This document shows, one piece after another, positions 10,378 to 20,277 of a DNA stretch of 46,505 nt; the stretch's first letter is position 1; each line of letters starts with the position of its first letter. Source of the stretch: Rhodospirillales bacterium. Its GTDB lineage: Bacteria > Pseudomonadota > Alphaproteobacteria > Acetobacterales > Acetobacteraceae. Location of the stretch: NCBI GenBank assembly GCA_018971565.1, contig JAGXAO010000005.1:1-46505 (forward strand), written 5' to 3'. Under the pieces are notes generated by a model. The model was not told the DNA's origin and searched no databases. It saw only the letters and a list, made by a program, of their open reading frames with translations. A program made the position numbers and the translations under genes.

Positions 10378-10842
10378 ATGGCAAAAAAAGTGACGAAGCT
10401 ACCGAGCTCTTCGCCTAAGAAAAAAAGTGAGGCCAAGAAACCTACGCCACCCTCCCGCGGGGTGGCCATTCCTCCTCCCCTTCAGGCGCCCGACGCCAGA
10501 GTTCTCGATCGGCTGTGGGGCACAGTTTTGTCCCGAGCTGATGCAAACCCAAATGAAAGCCATTCAGCGCGGCTGCTCTCCAGAGGCACTGAAAAAGTCG
10601 CACAAAAATTTGGAGAAGAAGCAATAGAGTGCGTGATTGAAGCCGTTGCAAAGCACAGGACTGCTTTGATCGGCGAAAGCGCAGACGTATTATACCACTT
10701 GATGGTTTTGTGGGTTGATGCAGGGTTGCGGCCTGAAGAAGTTTGGGTCGAATTATCTCGTCGCGAAGGTATGAGCGGGATCGCGGAAAAAGCTGCCCGG
10801 AAACAATCTCTCCCTGGATTTCCAACCAAAAAAATTCCTTGA
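10378..10842 (+). CDS. hisE: Phosphoribosyl-ATP pyrophosphatase
   Basis: [29 protein letters not shown]...[16 protein letters not shown]. Confidence 0.93.
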   Translation: MAKKVTKLPSSSPKKKSEAKKPTPPSRGVAIPPPLQAPDARVLDRLWGTVLSRADANPNESHSARLLSRGTEKVAQKFGEEAIECVIEAVAKHRTALIGESADVLYHLMVLWVDAGLRPEEVWVELSRREGMSGIAEKAARKQSLPGFPTKKIP

Positions 10843-10851
10843 GCAAACATC

Positions 10852-11217
10852 ATGGCATATGACAACGATAATATTTTCGCAAAAATTCTTCGCGGTGAAA
10901 TTCCCGCACAAAAAATATATGAAGACGAGTACGCTTTAGCTTTTCCGGACATAAATCCACAGGCTCCGGTACATGTATTGATCATTCCTAAAGGGCAATA
11001 CATATCCGCGGCTGATTTTGGTGCATATGCCAGCCCGCAGGAAATCACGGGTTTCTACCGTGCTCTTTCCGCCGTCGCTAAAAAGATGAACATCGAGGAA
11101 AGCGGCTACCGCATTATCTGCAATGCAGGCCCAGACAGCCACCAACTTGTTCCGCATTTTCACGCACATATTCTCGGCGGGCAAAAAATGGGCCACTTAT
11201 TAGCCACAACCGGTTGA
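10852..11217 (+). CDS. hinT: HIT family (HinT-like) protein
   Basis: IFAKILRGEIPAQKIYEDEYALAFPDINPQAPVHVLIIPK and HQLVPHFHAHILGG (HIT motif). Confidence 0.88.
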   Translation: MAYDNDNIFAKILRGEIPAQKIYEDEYALAFPDINPQAPVHVLIIPKGQYISAADFGAYASPQEITGFYRALSAVAKKMNIEESGYRIICNAGPDSHQLVPHFHAHILGGQKMGHLLATTG

Positions 11218-11241
11218 TTTTCAGAACAGTGTCGCAGATTC

Positions 11242-12459
11242 CTATGCAGCCAGCTGAATAACTTCCCGCACTAAGGGATAAATTTCATTTTCCCAACGGC
11301 GGCCTGAAAAAACCCCGTAATGGCCAACCCCGGTTTGCACATGATGGCGTTTGAGTAACGGACGAAGATTTGAACAAAGATCAAGCGCAGCTGATGTTTG
11401 CCCCAATCCACAAATATCGTCTCGCTCTCCTTCAACTGTAAACAAGAAAGTTTTGCTAATTGCCTCGGGGCGAACCCGCCTGCCCTTATAGGTCAATTCG
11501 CCTTTCGCCAGTTCATGCCGTATAAAAATTCTATCGACTGTCTCAAGGTAAAACTCGGCGGGCAGGTCCATAACTGCAAAATATTCGTCATAAAACTGGC
11601 GGTGCATATCAGAAGATTTTTGATCTTCAGACGCCAAATTGCGAAATTGGCGTATATGGGCACTAATGTGCCTATCGAGATTCATCGCAACAAACGCGGT
11701 TAATTGCATAAACCCTGGAAAAACCCGTCTCCCAGCTCCCCTATAGCGCCAGGGGACCACACTTATCATACTGTTCTCAAACCAATTTATATCCTTGGCT
11801 TTTGCCAAGACATTAACTTTTGTTGGATTGTTTCGCGTATCTATGGGGCCAGCCATCAAGGTCATGCTACGAGGCGTGGCAGGATTTTTATCTTCCGCCA
11901 TTAGCGAAACCGCCGCCAATACGGCCACTGCCGGCTGGCAAACACCCATCACATGCGCCCTTGGGCCCAATTTTTCTAGAAGCTGGATTACATGCTCCAC
12001 ATATTCATCAAAACCAAAGCAACCCGCAGAAAGAGGTACATCCCTGATATTTTTCCAATCCGTTATGTAAACGTCGTGGTCTTTTAACAGAACCTCAACC
12101 GTGTTGCGTAACAGGGTTGCAAAATGCCCGGACAAAGGTGCAACCACCAGCACTTTCGGTTCGCTTCGCCTGACATCTTTTTTAAAATGCAATAAACTTG
12201 CAAATGGCGTTGCAAATACGATCTCTTCGGTTACGGACACTGACGCATTACCGTCTTTAACTTGATCAATCCCGTAATTTGGCCGCTGATGGGTCGTACC
12301 AGAATAGCCAAAAACCTCTAAGGCCGCATTAAAATGGCGCAGCAGAATGCCGTGCGGCGCTGAGGGCGTAACGACCCGCATTAAGGAGCTGGTCGTTCGA
12401 GCAATCGCCCGCAGCGGGTCGATGAAATCGGCCTGGGCCTGATATATGGGATACAACAT
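11242..12459 (-). CDS. phaZ: Intracellular polyhydroxyalkanoate depolymerase
   Basis: MLYPIYQAQADFIDPLRAIAR N-terminus, HVMGVCQPAVAVLAAVSLMA (lipase-box-like Cys nucleophile), VGHYGVFSGRRWENEIYP C-terminus; start set at 12459. Confidence 0.88.
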   Translation of the reverse strand: MLYPIYQAQADFIDPLRAIARTTSSLMRVVTPSAPHGILLRHFNAALEVFGYSGTTHQRPNYGIDQVKDGNASVSVTEEIVFATPFASLLHFKKDVRRSEPKVLVVAPLSGHFATLLRNTVEVLLKDHDVYITDWKNIRDVPLSAGCFGFDEYVEHVIQLLEKLGPRAHVMGVCQPAVAVLAAVSLMAEDKNPATPRSMTLMAGPIDTRNNPTKVNVLAKAKDINWFENSMISVVPWRYRGAGRRVFPGFMQLTAFVAMNLDRHISAHIRQFRNLASEDQKSSDMHRQFYDEYFAVMDLPAEFYLETVDRIFIRHELAKGELTYKGRRVRPEAISKTFLFTVEGERDDICGLGQTSAALDLCSNLRPLLKRHHVQTGVGHYGVFSGRRWENEIYPLVREVIQLAA

Positions 12460-12587
12460 GCTAAACCTTAACTTTGAGCACCTTCCTAAATCTTCAAGCC
12501 AGCACACAGTTGCAACGAAACGCCATTGAATACTCTTTTATCTTTTGATAATTGTAGACTCATTTTTTATAAAAAGGAAAATGAATC

Positions 12588-13244
12588 ATGACCGAGGCAA
12601 CCCTGCTTATCAGCAGTAAGAATTACTCGTCATGGTCCTTGCGCGGATTTTTGCTCGCCAAGCTTTCCGGGCTCTCTTTTAAGGAAGAACGTGTATCCCC
12701 TGAAGATCCACGCGCTAAAGAAGAATTGCTCATGCGTACGTCCTCGATATTGGTTCCATGCTTAATACATGGCGAAATAAGCGTTTGGGACACTATAGCC
12801 ATCGCAGAATATCTCAACGAAAATTTTCCTGAGTCCAACATGCTGCCACGCGAAATTCACGCACGGGCTCGGTGCCGCTCAATCTCTGGAGAGATGCATT
12901 CAGGTTTTGCGGCTTTGCGCTCATCCCTGCCTATGAATTTGCGCTTCCGAAAGCCCGGCTTCACAGTATGGTCTTCAGCACAGACAGACATAGATAGAAT
13001 AATTTTTCTTTGGCAAGAATGCTTGACGACATGGAAAGGGCCTTTTCTGTTCGGCCGACTTCCAACCATAGCCGATTGTATGTTTGCGCCGGTAGTCACT
13101 CGTTTTTTATCCTACGACGTTCATGTCAATCCAATATGCCAGGAATATTGTGATACTATTCTATCCTGGTCGCCAATGAAGGAGTGGATCGCCGCTGCTC
13201 AAGATGAGCCGCAGGGAATTATGGAGCTTGATCTGGATTTTTAA
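12588..13244 (+). CDS. Glutathione S-transferase family protein
   Basis: LLISSKNYSSWSLRGFLLAKLSGLSF...VPCLIHGEISVWDTIAIAEYLNENFPE (GST N-terminal fold). Confidence 0.87.
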   Translation: MTEATLLISSKNYSSWSLRGFLLAKLSGLSFKEERVSPEDPRAKEELLMRTSSILVPCLIHGEISVWDTIAIAEYLNENFPESNMLPREIHARARCRSISGEMHSGFAALRSSLPMNLRFRKPGFTVWSSAQTDIDRIIFLWQECLTTWKGPFLFGRLPTIADCMFAPVVTRFLSYDVHVNPICQEYCDTILSWSPMKEWIAAAQDEPQGIMELDLDF

Positions 13245-13264
13245 GCCAGCGTTCCAAACTGCTT

Positions 13265-15664
13265 CTAATCCTCTTCTCGTTCTGCTCTAACTAACACCTC
13301 TCTTCGGCCCACATGATTAGCGGAAGATATAACCCCTTCCCTTTCCATTTGCTCAATAAGCTTCGCTGCACGGTTATAGCCAATGGTCAGGCATCTCTGT
13401 AGGTATGATGTGCTTGCTTTACGATCGCGAGCAACAATTGCCACGGCTTGGTCGTAGAGCTCGTTTTCTCCATTTCCGCTTCCGGCGCTGGCCGGCGCGC
13501 CTCCAAGAGCGCCCTCATCGTCCTCGGTGGATTCAGTAACTTCATCTAAATAGTTCGGGGCACCTTGTTCACGAAGATATTCGACGACAGATTCGACCTC
13601 TTGGTCGGAAACAAAAGGCCCATGGACGCGGGTAATTCTTCCACCTCCCGCCATATAAAGCAGATCGCCTTGGCCCAATAATTGTTCAGCCCCCTGCTCA
13701 CCCAAAATTGTCCGGCTATCGAATTTTGAGATAACCTGAAACGAAATACGTGTTGGAAAATTCGCTTTAATCGTTCCGGTAATAACATCAACGGAAGGGC
13801 GCTGCGTTGCCATTATAACGTGAATCCCGGCCGCGCGCGCTTTCTGGGCAAGTCGCTGCACACATATCTCGATATCCTTGCCGGCAACCAGCATCAAATC
13901 GGCCATTTCATCTATGAAGACCACAATGAATGGCAATGGTTCGAGCGCAAGAGGTTGCTCTTCAAAAACCGGCTTGCCAGTTTCTGAATCAAAGCCTGTT
14001 TGAACGCGGCGGGTTACAACCTCTCCACGTGCCCGCGCTTCATTCACGCGGTCATTATAACCACCGATATTCCTTACCGAGAGCTGACTCATGGAGCGAT
14101 AACGGCGATCCATCTCTCGTACAACCCATTTTAGGGCCGCAACAGCTTTTGCCGGCTCGGTAACCACCGGAGTCAGCAGGTGCGGAATGCCATCATAAAC
14201 CGACAACTCCAGAATTTTAGGATCAATCATGATCAGCCGGCACTGCTCAGGAGAGAGCTTGAATAGCAAACTCATAATCATCGCATTCACGCCGACCGAC
14301 TTGCCTGAGCCAGTCGTTCCCGCGATTAATAGATGCGGCATCCGCGAAAGATCTGCGATTACGGGAGCGCCGGAAATATCCTTGCCCAGCGCCAGAGAAA
14401 GCGCACCATTTGAGCTTCCCCAGTCCACAGCACCGACTAATTCCGATAGATAGACCGTTTCACGCTTATTGTTGGGAACCTCTATGCCAATAACGTTACG
14501 GCCAGCCACCACAGCGATACGGACCGCAAGTACGGAAAGCGACCTTGCAATGTCCTCAGCCAGGCCAATAACGCGGGCAGAGCGAATCCCTGGCGCAGGT
14601 TCAAATTCATAAAGCGTTACAACCGGGCCAGGACGAATTTCAGTAATTTTTCCCTGAACACCATAGTCCTGGAGAACCGTTTCCAATAAACGGGCATTGT
14701 TTTTAAGCCCTTCCGCCGTGGGGCCGGAATTGGTTCTTTGCGGTGCAGCTCTAAGTAAGTCTAACGCGGGTAGCTCCCACCCCATCTCAAGCAACGGAAG
14801 CCTCTGCTGTTGAACAGGCGCTTGCCGAACTGCCGAAGCAGGCTTGGCGGGCGCTCTCGCCCGGAGTGGCAAGTCCTGAATATATTCATTTACCTCCCGA
14901 TCTGTTGTGACCCGTTCTAGAATTCCACCACTCCTGGCGGAGGGTGATTCAGGCAGCGGGATGGAAGCAGAGGCTGCCTGTAATAGAGGTGAAAGCCACG
15001 AGGACATAACAACCGCGCCTCGCTTGCCTTTCCGCACAGATACCGTCGCAGCAAAAACTGCGCGCTGCCCGCCAGATCTCCACTCGCTGGGCGTAAAGCC
15101 TAAAGCCAGCGCAAAGCTTCCAACAGCAAAAAGAAGCGTGACTACGAAAACGAGCCCACTGCCGATTCTTCCCAGGGCAGTGCTTCCCGCATCGCTCACC
15201 AATTTTGCCAAAATTTCTCCCGCTGCGCCTCCAGCGCCAGCGGGAACAGGCCACGCGAGCGCAGCGCCTGGGATCACCCTAAACGCCATTGCGAGCGCAA
15301 CAGCGGTCAGTGGCATCGACACGCCAGTTAAAATAGTCCTGATTTTTAAGTGGCCAATACTTCCTCTCATTCCCAGCCTGTAGCTCCAGGCCAGAAATAC
15401 AATCACGGGAATAAACCCAGCGATTCCAAAGCTTTGAAGAAGCAAATCCGCAATGTTAGCCCCGGCAAATCCGGCCACGTTGTGAATCGGAGCTGCACTA
15501 ACGGTATCAAAAGAAGGATCCGCAGCGTTATACGAAAAAAGCGCCAGCGCAAGAGACAATGAAACAAGAGCGATTATAATTGCGCTTATTTCCCCCACGC
15601 GGCGCCGAAGCTGCGCACGAATCGCGTGAGATATAAAACGCTCTGCCCCTAGATCAATCGCCAT
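13265..15664 (-). CDS. ftsK: DNA translocase FtsK
   Basis: N-terminal TM segments, Walker A LLIAGTTGSGKSVGVNAMI, VVFIDEMADLM, C-terminal winged-helix gamma domain (TSYLQRCLTIGYNRAAKLIEQMEREGVIS). Confidence 0.96.
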   Translation of the reverse strand: MAIDLGAERFISHAIRAQLRRRVGEISAIIIALVSLSLALALFSYNAADPSFDTVSAAPIHNVAGFAGANIADLLLQSFGIAGFIPVIVFLAWSYRLGMRGSIGHLKIRTILTGVSMPLTAVALAMAFRVIPGAALAWPVPAGAGGAAGEILAKLVSDAGSTALGRIGSGLVFVVTLLFAVGSFALALGFTPSEWRSGGQRAVFAATVSVRKGKRGAVVMSSWLSPLLQAASASIPLPESPSARSGGILERVTTDREVNEYIQDLPLRARAPAKPASAVRQAPVQQQRLPLLEMGWELPALDLLRAAPQRTNSGPTAEGLKNNARLLETVLQDYGVQGKITEIRPGPVVTLYEFEPAPGIRSARVIGLAEDIARSLSVLAVRIAVVAGRNVIGIEVPNNKRETVYLSELVGAVDWGSSNGALSLALGKDISGAPVIADLSRMPHLLIAGTTGSGKSVGVNAMIMSLLFKLSPEQCRLIMIDPKILELSVYDGIPHLLTPVVTEPAKAVAALKWVVREMDRRYRSMSQLSVRNIGGYNDRVNEARARGEVVTRRVQTGFDSETGKPVFEEQPLALEPLPFIVVFIDEMADLMLVAGKDIEICVQRLAQKARAAGIHVIMATQRPSVDVITGTIKANFPTRISFQVISKFDSRTILGEQGAEQLLGQGDLLYMAGGGRITRVHGPFVSDQEVESVVEYLREQGAPNYLDEVTESTEDDEGALGGAPASAGSGNGENELYDQAVAIVARDRKASTSYLQRCLTIGYNRAAKLIEQMEREGVISSANHVGRREVLVRAEREED

Positions 15665-15828
15665 ATCTGAAACTATAAACGTCAGGCGCTGAATTTAAAA
15701 GTTTTTTTGCAACTCAGAGGTCCCAAAATTGTCTTAAGATCGAGCGTGTGTTGTGTCTTGCATATGCCGGATGAAAAGATACAGAGAAACAATTTTTACC
15801 TCCTCGAACCACAACAAGGATGCTAAAA

Positions 15829-16077
15829 ATGAAGACGCTTATCGTGCAAATCAAATGCGAACTTGGGCGTGCGTATGATGTTGCCGCATATATCATGGAT
15901 AACGTTACGCCGTGCCATATCTATTCAATTTCAGGGGCTTATGACCTATTGGCCATCATCAACCTCGATGACGAGCAAGACCCTGGAATATTTATAAACA
16001 AAAATCTTCATAAAGTCCCCGGCATAAGAGACACTGATACGATGATCGCGTTTAATGCCTTCACACCAAAAGAATGA
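15829..16077 (+). CDS. Stand-alone Lrp/AsnC ligand-binding (RAM) domain protein
   Basis: MKTLIVQIKCELGRAYDVAAYIMDNVTPCHIYSISGAYDLLAIINL..., matches the AsnC C-terminal fold with no HTH. Confidence 0.7.
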   Translation: MKTLIVQIKCELGRAYDVAAYIMDNVTPCHIYSISGAYDLLAIINLDDEQDPGIFINKNLHKVPGIRDTDTMIAFNAFTPKE

Positions 16078-16108
16078 CTGTGGAGCTTAACCCTCATGAT
16101 TTGCAGTG

Positions 16109-16540
16109 TCAGCCGCCCTCTGCAACCAAGCCAGCATCCGTAATACCAGCTACCGCCGCGGCCTCGTCATTGTCAGATGTATCTCCCGAGACACCAACCG
16201 CACCGATGACAACCCCAGCCTGCTTGATCAAAACACCACCTGGAACCGGGATAAGCCCCCCGCCGATGGCAACACCCACAGCACTGATAAAAGAGGGCTG
16301 AAGTTCAGCTCGTTTCATCAATGCACGCGACCCTACGCCCAACGCCAACGCGCCATTCGCCTTACCCAAAGCTATCTCGCCGCGCTTTAACGATGTTCCA
16401 TCCTGCGCGGCAAAAGCTTTGATCGCACCACGAGGGTCAAAAACTCCAACGGCCAGAGGTTTTAAATTTTGTGCTTTAGCATAGGCCAAAACGCCGGCAA
16501 CAATCTTCTGCGCGGCTTCCAGAGTAAGCGACATTCTCAA
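16109..16540 (-). CDS. GlcG/HbpS family heme-degrading domain protein
   Basis: SLTLEAAQKIVAGVLAYAKAQNLKPLAVGVFDPRGAIKAF...GGGLIPVPGGVLIKQAGVVIGAVGVSGDTSDNDE. Confidence 0.85.
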   Translation of the reverse strand: MRMSLTLEAAQKIVAGVLAYAKAQNLKPLAVGVFDPRGAIKAFAAQDGTSLKRGEIALGKANGALALGVGSRALMKRAELQPSFISAVGVAIGGGLIPVPGGVLIKQAGVVIGAVGVSGDTSDNDEAAAVAGITDAGLVAEGG

Positions 16541-17124
16541 CCTTCCAATTCAGTATCCCAGTAAAGAAAGTCGCGCCAACTTTCATGCAGGTAATTGGGC
16601 GGAAAATGCCGTCCCCTTTCCTGCAGCTCATAGCTCGTAGGGCGGCGCGGCTCTTCGCGCGGAATCATATTGCATTCCCGCGGCATCTTGGAGCCCTTAC
16701 GTAAATTGCAGGGCCCGCAAGCAGTCACAACGTTATCCCAGCTGGTTCGCCCGCCACGGGCGCGCGGGATAACGTGATCAAATGTCAGCTCAGGCGTCGC
16801 CCGCCTATGGCTGCAATATTGGCAGGCAAATCTATCGCGCAGAAAAACATTAAATCGCGTAAAGGCTGGCGTCCTGGCGGAGGGGATGAAATCGCGTAAT
16901 GCAACCACGCTAGGCAGCCGCATGGAGAAACTCGGCGACCGCACTTCTTGCTCATATTGAGAAAGCACGGAAACCCTATCAAGAAACACAGCTTTAACTG
17001 TGTCTTGCCAGGTCCATGTGGACAACGGAAAATAGGATAATGGACGAAAGTCCGCATTCAATACCAGGGAGGGAAAATGAAACCCGCCGTCAGGCATTAC
17101 TTTCTCCGCTCCGCATTGGAACAA
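16537..17124 (-). CDS. HNH endonuclease family protein
   Basis: FACQYCSHRRATPELTFDHVIPRARGGRTSWDNVVTACGPCNLRKGS (HNH with CxxC/CxxC zinc pairs). Confidence 0.88.
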   Translation of the reverse strand: MFQCGAEKVMPDGGFHFPSLVLNADFRPLSYFPLSTWTWQDTVKAVFLDRVSVLSQYEQEVRSPSFSMRLPSVVALRDFIPSARTPAFTRFNVFLRDRFACQYCSHRRATPELTFDHVIPRARGGRTSWDNVVTACGPCNLRKGSKMPRECNMIPREEPRRPTSYELQERGRHFPPNYLHESWRDFLYWDTELEG

Positions 17125-17307
17125 TATTTTGATTGGCAGCCACCAAGCACTGCCACATATGGTAGTCGGCTGGAGTCATGGGCACTTTATGGCAAAGTAA
17201 GCCTCTGCGAGCAAGCGTTACGGCTGCATATCGCCTATTTGTCATATTTACTCTACCCCGGCGTTTATTCAATTTCTCACCACTAAAACGGGTATATTTG
17301 TTCTTTA

Positions 17308-18120
17308 ATGAGCGTCATTTCACGATTTGCACCTAGCCCGACCGGTTATCTTCATCTCGGGCACGCCTATTCCGCTTTGCTTGGCCGGGCACAAAGCGAT
17401 GTTTGGCGGCTCAGACTCGAAGATATCGATACGACTCGGTGTAGAAAAGAATATGCTCTTGCGATCCCACAAGATTTATCTTGGTTGGGGCTATCGTGGA
17501 ATGGCGCGATCCGCGTGCAATCGGAACATCTTGCGGAGTATCGCAAGGCACTTGAAGTTCTTAACCAAAAAGAAGTTCTTTATCCCTGTTTCTGTACGCG
17601 TGGCGAAATTGCCAGAGCTCAGTCCGCGCCACATTTCAAGGAAACGATATATCCGGGAACCTGCCGCAATTTGTCCCCGGTTGAACGAGACCGGAAACTG
17701 CAATCCGGCTTGCCGTTCGCGCTACGTATGAACGTGGAACAGGCTTGCAAAATCGCAGGGCATCGGCGATTTTTTGAGATCGGTGCTGGCTGGGTTGACG
17801 CCGACCCGTGCAGATGGGGCGATGTGATTATTGCCCGGAAAGACACACCCACAAGTTACCATTTATGCGTGGTTCACGATGATTGGGTCCAGGAAATCTC
17901 AAATGTCGTTCGCGGAGATGATCTGCGGGATGCAACGCATATACACGTGCTATTGCAAGCACTTCTCGGCTATGAAACGCCCCGCTACATGCACCATAAG
18001 CTGCTCTTGGGAAGCGATGGCAAAAGACTCGCCAAACGGCACCAGGCCGTAACCATAAGAGAAATGAGAGAGGCCGGCATAACGCCAGCAGAGGTTCTGA
18101 AACGAATAGAAACAACATAA
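17308..18120 (+). CDS. gluQ: Glutamyl-Q tRNA(Asp) synthetase
   Basis: SRFAPSPTGYLHLGHAYSALLG (HIGH-like), LRLEDIDTTRCR, GKRLAKRHQA; short length without anticodon-binding domain. Confidence 0.93.
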   Translation: MSVISRFAPSPTGYLHLGHAYSALLGRAQSDVWRLRLEDIDTTRCRKEYALAIPQDLSWLGLSWNGAIRVQSEHLAEYRKALEVLNQKEVLYPCFCTRGEIARAQSAPHFKETIYPGTCRNLSPVERDRKLQSGLPFALRMNVEQACKIAGHRRFFEIGAGWVDADPCRWGDVIIARKDTPTSYHLCVVHDDWVQEISNVVRGDDLRDATHIHVLLQALLGYETPRYMHHKLLLGSDGKRLAKRHQAVTIREMREAGITPAEVLKRIETT

Positions 18121-18232
18121 ATTCACAATTACGGTCGCATGAATCCGCCCGCCGGGATATTAGCCTGCGCTTACATTTGGCAGTAATGCCGGATTTGGGT
18201 AAAATCCCGAAGGCTATTTGGTTGGAGAATGA

Positions 18233-18487
18233 ATGATGGGCGGGTTAAGCATCTGGCATTGGCTAATTGTCCTGGTCGTCGCCCTGTTGCTGCTTGGCGG
18301 GCGTGGGCGGGTAAGCTCCATGATGGGCGATCTGGGCAAAGGAATTAAAAGCTTCAAGCAAAGCATGGCTGAAGATGACACCCCCAAGCCTCCCCCAACC
18401 GTCCCCGACGCGAAAATGAGCGCGCCGGATGCCTTAAACGCTCCGTTCCCCGAAAATAATAACAAGCCCCCCATGAACCAAGGCTAA
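18233..18487 (+). CDS. tatA: Sec-independent protein translocase TatA
   Basis: [40 protein letters not shown]. Confidence 0.9.
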   Translation: MMGGLSIWHWLIVLVVALLLLGGRGRVSSMMGDLGKGIKSFKQSMAEDDTPKPPPTVPDAKMSAPDALNAPFPENNNKPPMNQG

Positions 18488-18488
18488 C

Positions 18489-19085
18489 ATGGTTCCGCTA
18501 CAAGTGGCCGCGGCTTTGGCAGAAGCCGGGCGAAGCATGGATGCCCGCGGTTGGGTTCCCGGCTCCGCAGGAAATCTGTCTGCACGCCTTAACGAAACCA
18601 CCATTGCCATAACCCGGAGCGGCGTTCACAAGGGCAAACTTAACGCCGAAACAGATATTATCGCCGTTGATTACCACGGCAACGCCCTGGCCAAGGGGCA
18701 AAAACCGAGCGCCGAGACGCTGCTTCATTGCCAAATCTACCGCCTCTTTCCACACGCGGGCGCTGTTTTGCACGGCCATTCGGTAGCCGCCACGGTTCTG
18801 TCTCGTCTCGGACCGATAAAATTTTCGGATTATGAGCTGCTGAAGGCGTTCGGATTTTCCACCCATGAGCTGGAGGTCAATCTTCCAATTTATGAAAACG
18901 ACCAGGACATCTCACGATTGGCTAATTTGATAGAGCCTGGCTTAGCGAACGAGCCGCCAATAGGGTATGTCATCGCTGGGCATGGAGTTTATGCCTGGGG
19001 AACGAGCGTTGAGCACGCCTTATGGCGGCTGGAAGCGACTGAATTTCTTCTTGCATGCGAACTGGAGCGGAGGCAGATCAAATGA
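18489..19085 (+). CDS. mtnB: Methylthioribulose-1-phosphate dehydratase
   Basis: GSAGNLSARL, ITRSGVHKG, VLHGHSVAATVLSR (class II aldolase fold); adjacent mtnD and mtnC. Confidence 0.92.
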   Translation: MVPLQVAAALAEAGRSMDARGWVPGSAGNLSARLNETTIAITRSGVHKGKLNAETDIIAVDYHGNALAKGQKPSAETLLHCQIYRLFPHAGAVLHGHSVAATVLSRLGPIKFSDYELLKAFGFSTHELEVNLPIYENDQDISRLANLIEPGLANEPPIGYVIAGHGVYAWGTSVEHALWRLEATEFLLACELERRQIK

Positions 19086-19621
19086 GCCGTCTGTTGGTTT
19101 ATGAAGATATTTCACCCGCCAAGCCGATATTTGACAGCATGGACGCGGCGGAGATTTCTGTTGAATTGCAGAAAATTGAAGTCAAATTTCAGCGCTGGGA
19201 AGGCGGAGGAGACTTGCTGGGCGCTGCCCCAGCGGCGGATATTTTAAACACTTACCGGCCTTATCTGGATTCACTTATGGGCGAGACGGGCGCAGGCTCC
19301 GCCGATGTCGTGAAATTGACCCCAGACCACCCGCAAGCCGCCGCCTTGCGGGAAAAGTTTTTGGCTGAACACACCCATACTGAGCCGGAGATACGCTTTT
19401 TTGTCTCAGGCTCTGGGCATTTCGTTTTGCACGAGGGAGGAAGAGTTTATGACGTTCTCTGTGAAAAAGACGACCTCATATTCGTTCCTGCGGGCATTAA
19501 ACATTGGTTTGATGCTGGCCCCAGACCCAATTTCACGGCCCTGCGAGTCTTTACCGATACCTCAGGCTGGGTGGCGCATTTTACCGGAGACAATATTTCC
19601 AGCCGTTTTCCTGTAGCGTGA
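19082..19621 (+). CDS. mtnD: Acireductone dioxygenase
   Basis: EHTHTEPEIRFFVSGSGHFVLHEGGRVYDVLCEKDDLIFVPAGIKHWFDAG (cupin); start set at the ATG overlapping the mtnB stop. Confidence 0.93.
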   Translation: MSRLLVYEDISPAKPIFDSMDAAEISVELQKIEVKFQRWEGGGDLLGAAPAADILNTYRPYLDSLMGETGAGSADVVKLTPDHPQAAALREKFLAEHTHTEPEIRFFVSGSGHFVLHEGGRVYDVLCEKDDLIFVPAGIKHWFDAGPRPNFTALRVFTDTSGWVAHFTGDNISSRFPVA

Positions 19622-20277
19622 TCCGTTCAATCATCACCGATATCGAGGGAACGACCACACCGATAAGCTTTGTGCATCGGGTGTTGTTCCCTTATGCGCG
19701 TGAACGCCTGCAGAATTTTGTGGATAACAACCCAGATTATCCCTCCCTGGCCGCCGTGCCTGAGCCAAAGCTGGAAACTTTGCTTAAATGGATGGAACTG
19801 GACGAAAAAATTACAGCATTAAAAACCATTCAAGGTGAAATCTGGAAGCAAGGCTTTGCGGATAAGCACCTTGTTGGTGAGGTTTACGATGATGTCCCCC
19901 CTGCCCTGAGCAAGTGGTCTGAGGCTGGCCTGCGTCTTTTTGTATTCTCCTCTGGTTCGGTAAATGCGCAGAAGCTATTATTCGGTCATACGGCCTATGG
20001 CGACCTTACCCCAAAATTTGAGGGATTTTTTGACACCAATATCGGCTCTAAAAAACAGAGCGGCAGCTACACAGACATAATCCGCATCATAGGTACTCAA
20101 CCAAATGAAACTTTGTTTTTGTCAGACATTGAAGCTGAATTAGACGCCGCTGCGTTAGCCGGATTAAAAGTGTGCCAACTCGTCCGGCCAGAGGATAAAA
20201 CGCAAACCAGCAGCCATCATCCGGTGGCGGCTGACTTTTACAATGTTTCCAGCCTTTTTGGATTGCCCCGTGAATAA
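19618..20277 (+). CDS. mtnC: Enolase-phosphatase E1
   Basis: IRSIITDIEGTTTPISFVHRVLFPYAR, FVFSSGSVNAQKLLFGHT, LFLSDIEAELDAA; GTG start overlaps mtnD stop. Confidence 0.93.
   Translation: MIRSIITDIEGTTTPISFVHRVLFPYARERLQNFVDNNPDYPSLAAVPEPKLETLLKWMELDEKITALKTIQGEIWKQGFADKHLVGEVYDDVPPALSKWSEAGLRLFVFSSGSVNAQKLLFGHTAYGDLTPKFEGFFDTNIGSKKQSGSYTDIIRIIGTQPNETLFLSDIEAELDAAALAGLKVCQLVRPEDKTQTSSHHPVAADFYNVSSLFGLPRE

Noticed and set aside
12545-12573. TTGATA-N17-TATAAA sigma70-like match upstream of the GST gene
   Set aside because: A start site placed just after the -10 would exclude the AAGGA ribosome-binding site at about 12574-12578, so the match is probably chance
14907-15383. 158-aa plus-strand ORF opposite ftsK
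   Set aside because: Antisense to the ftsK N-terminal/linker region; no independent support
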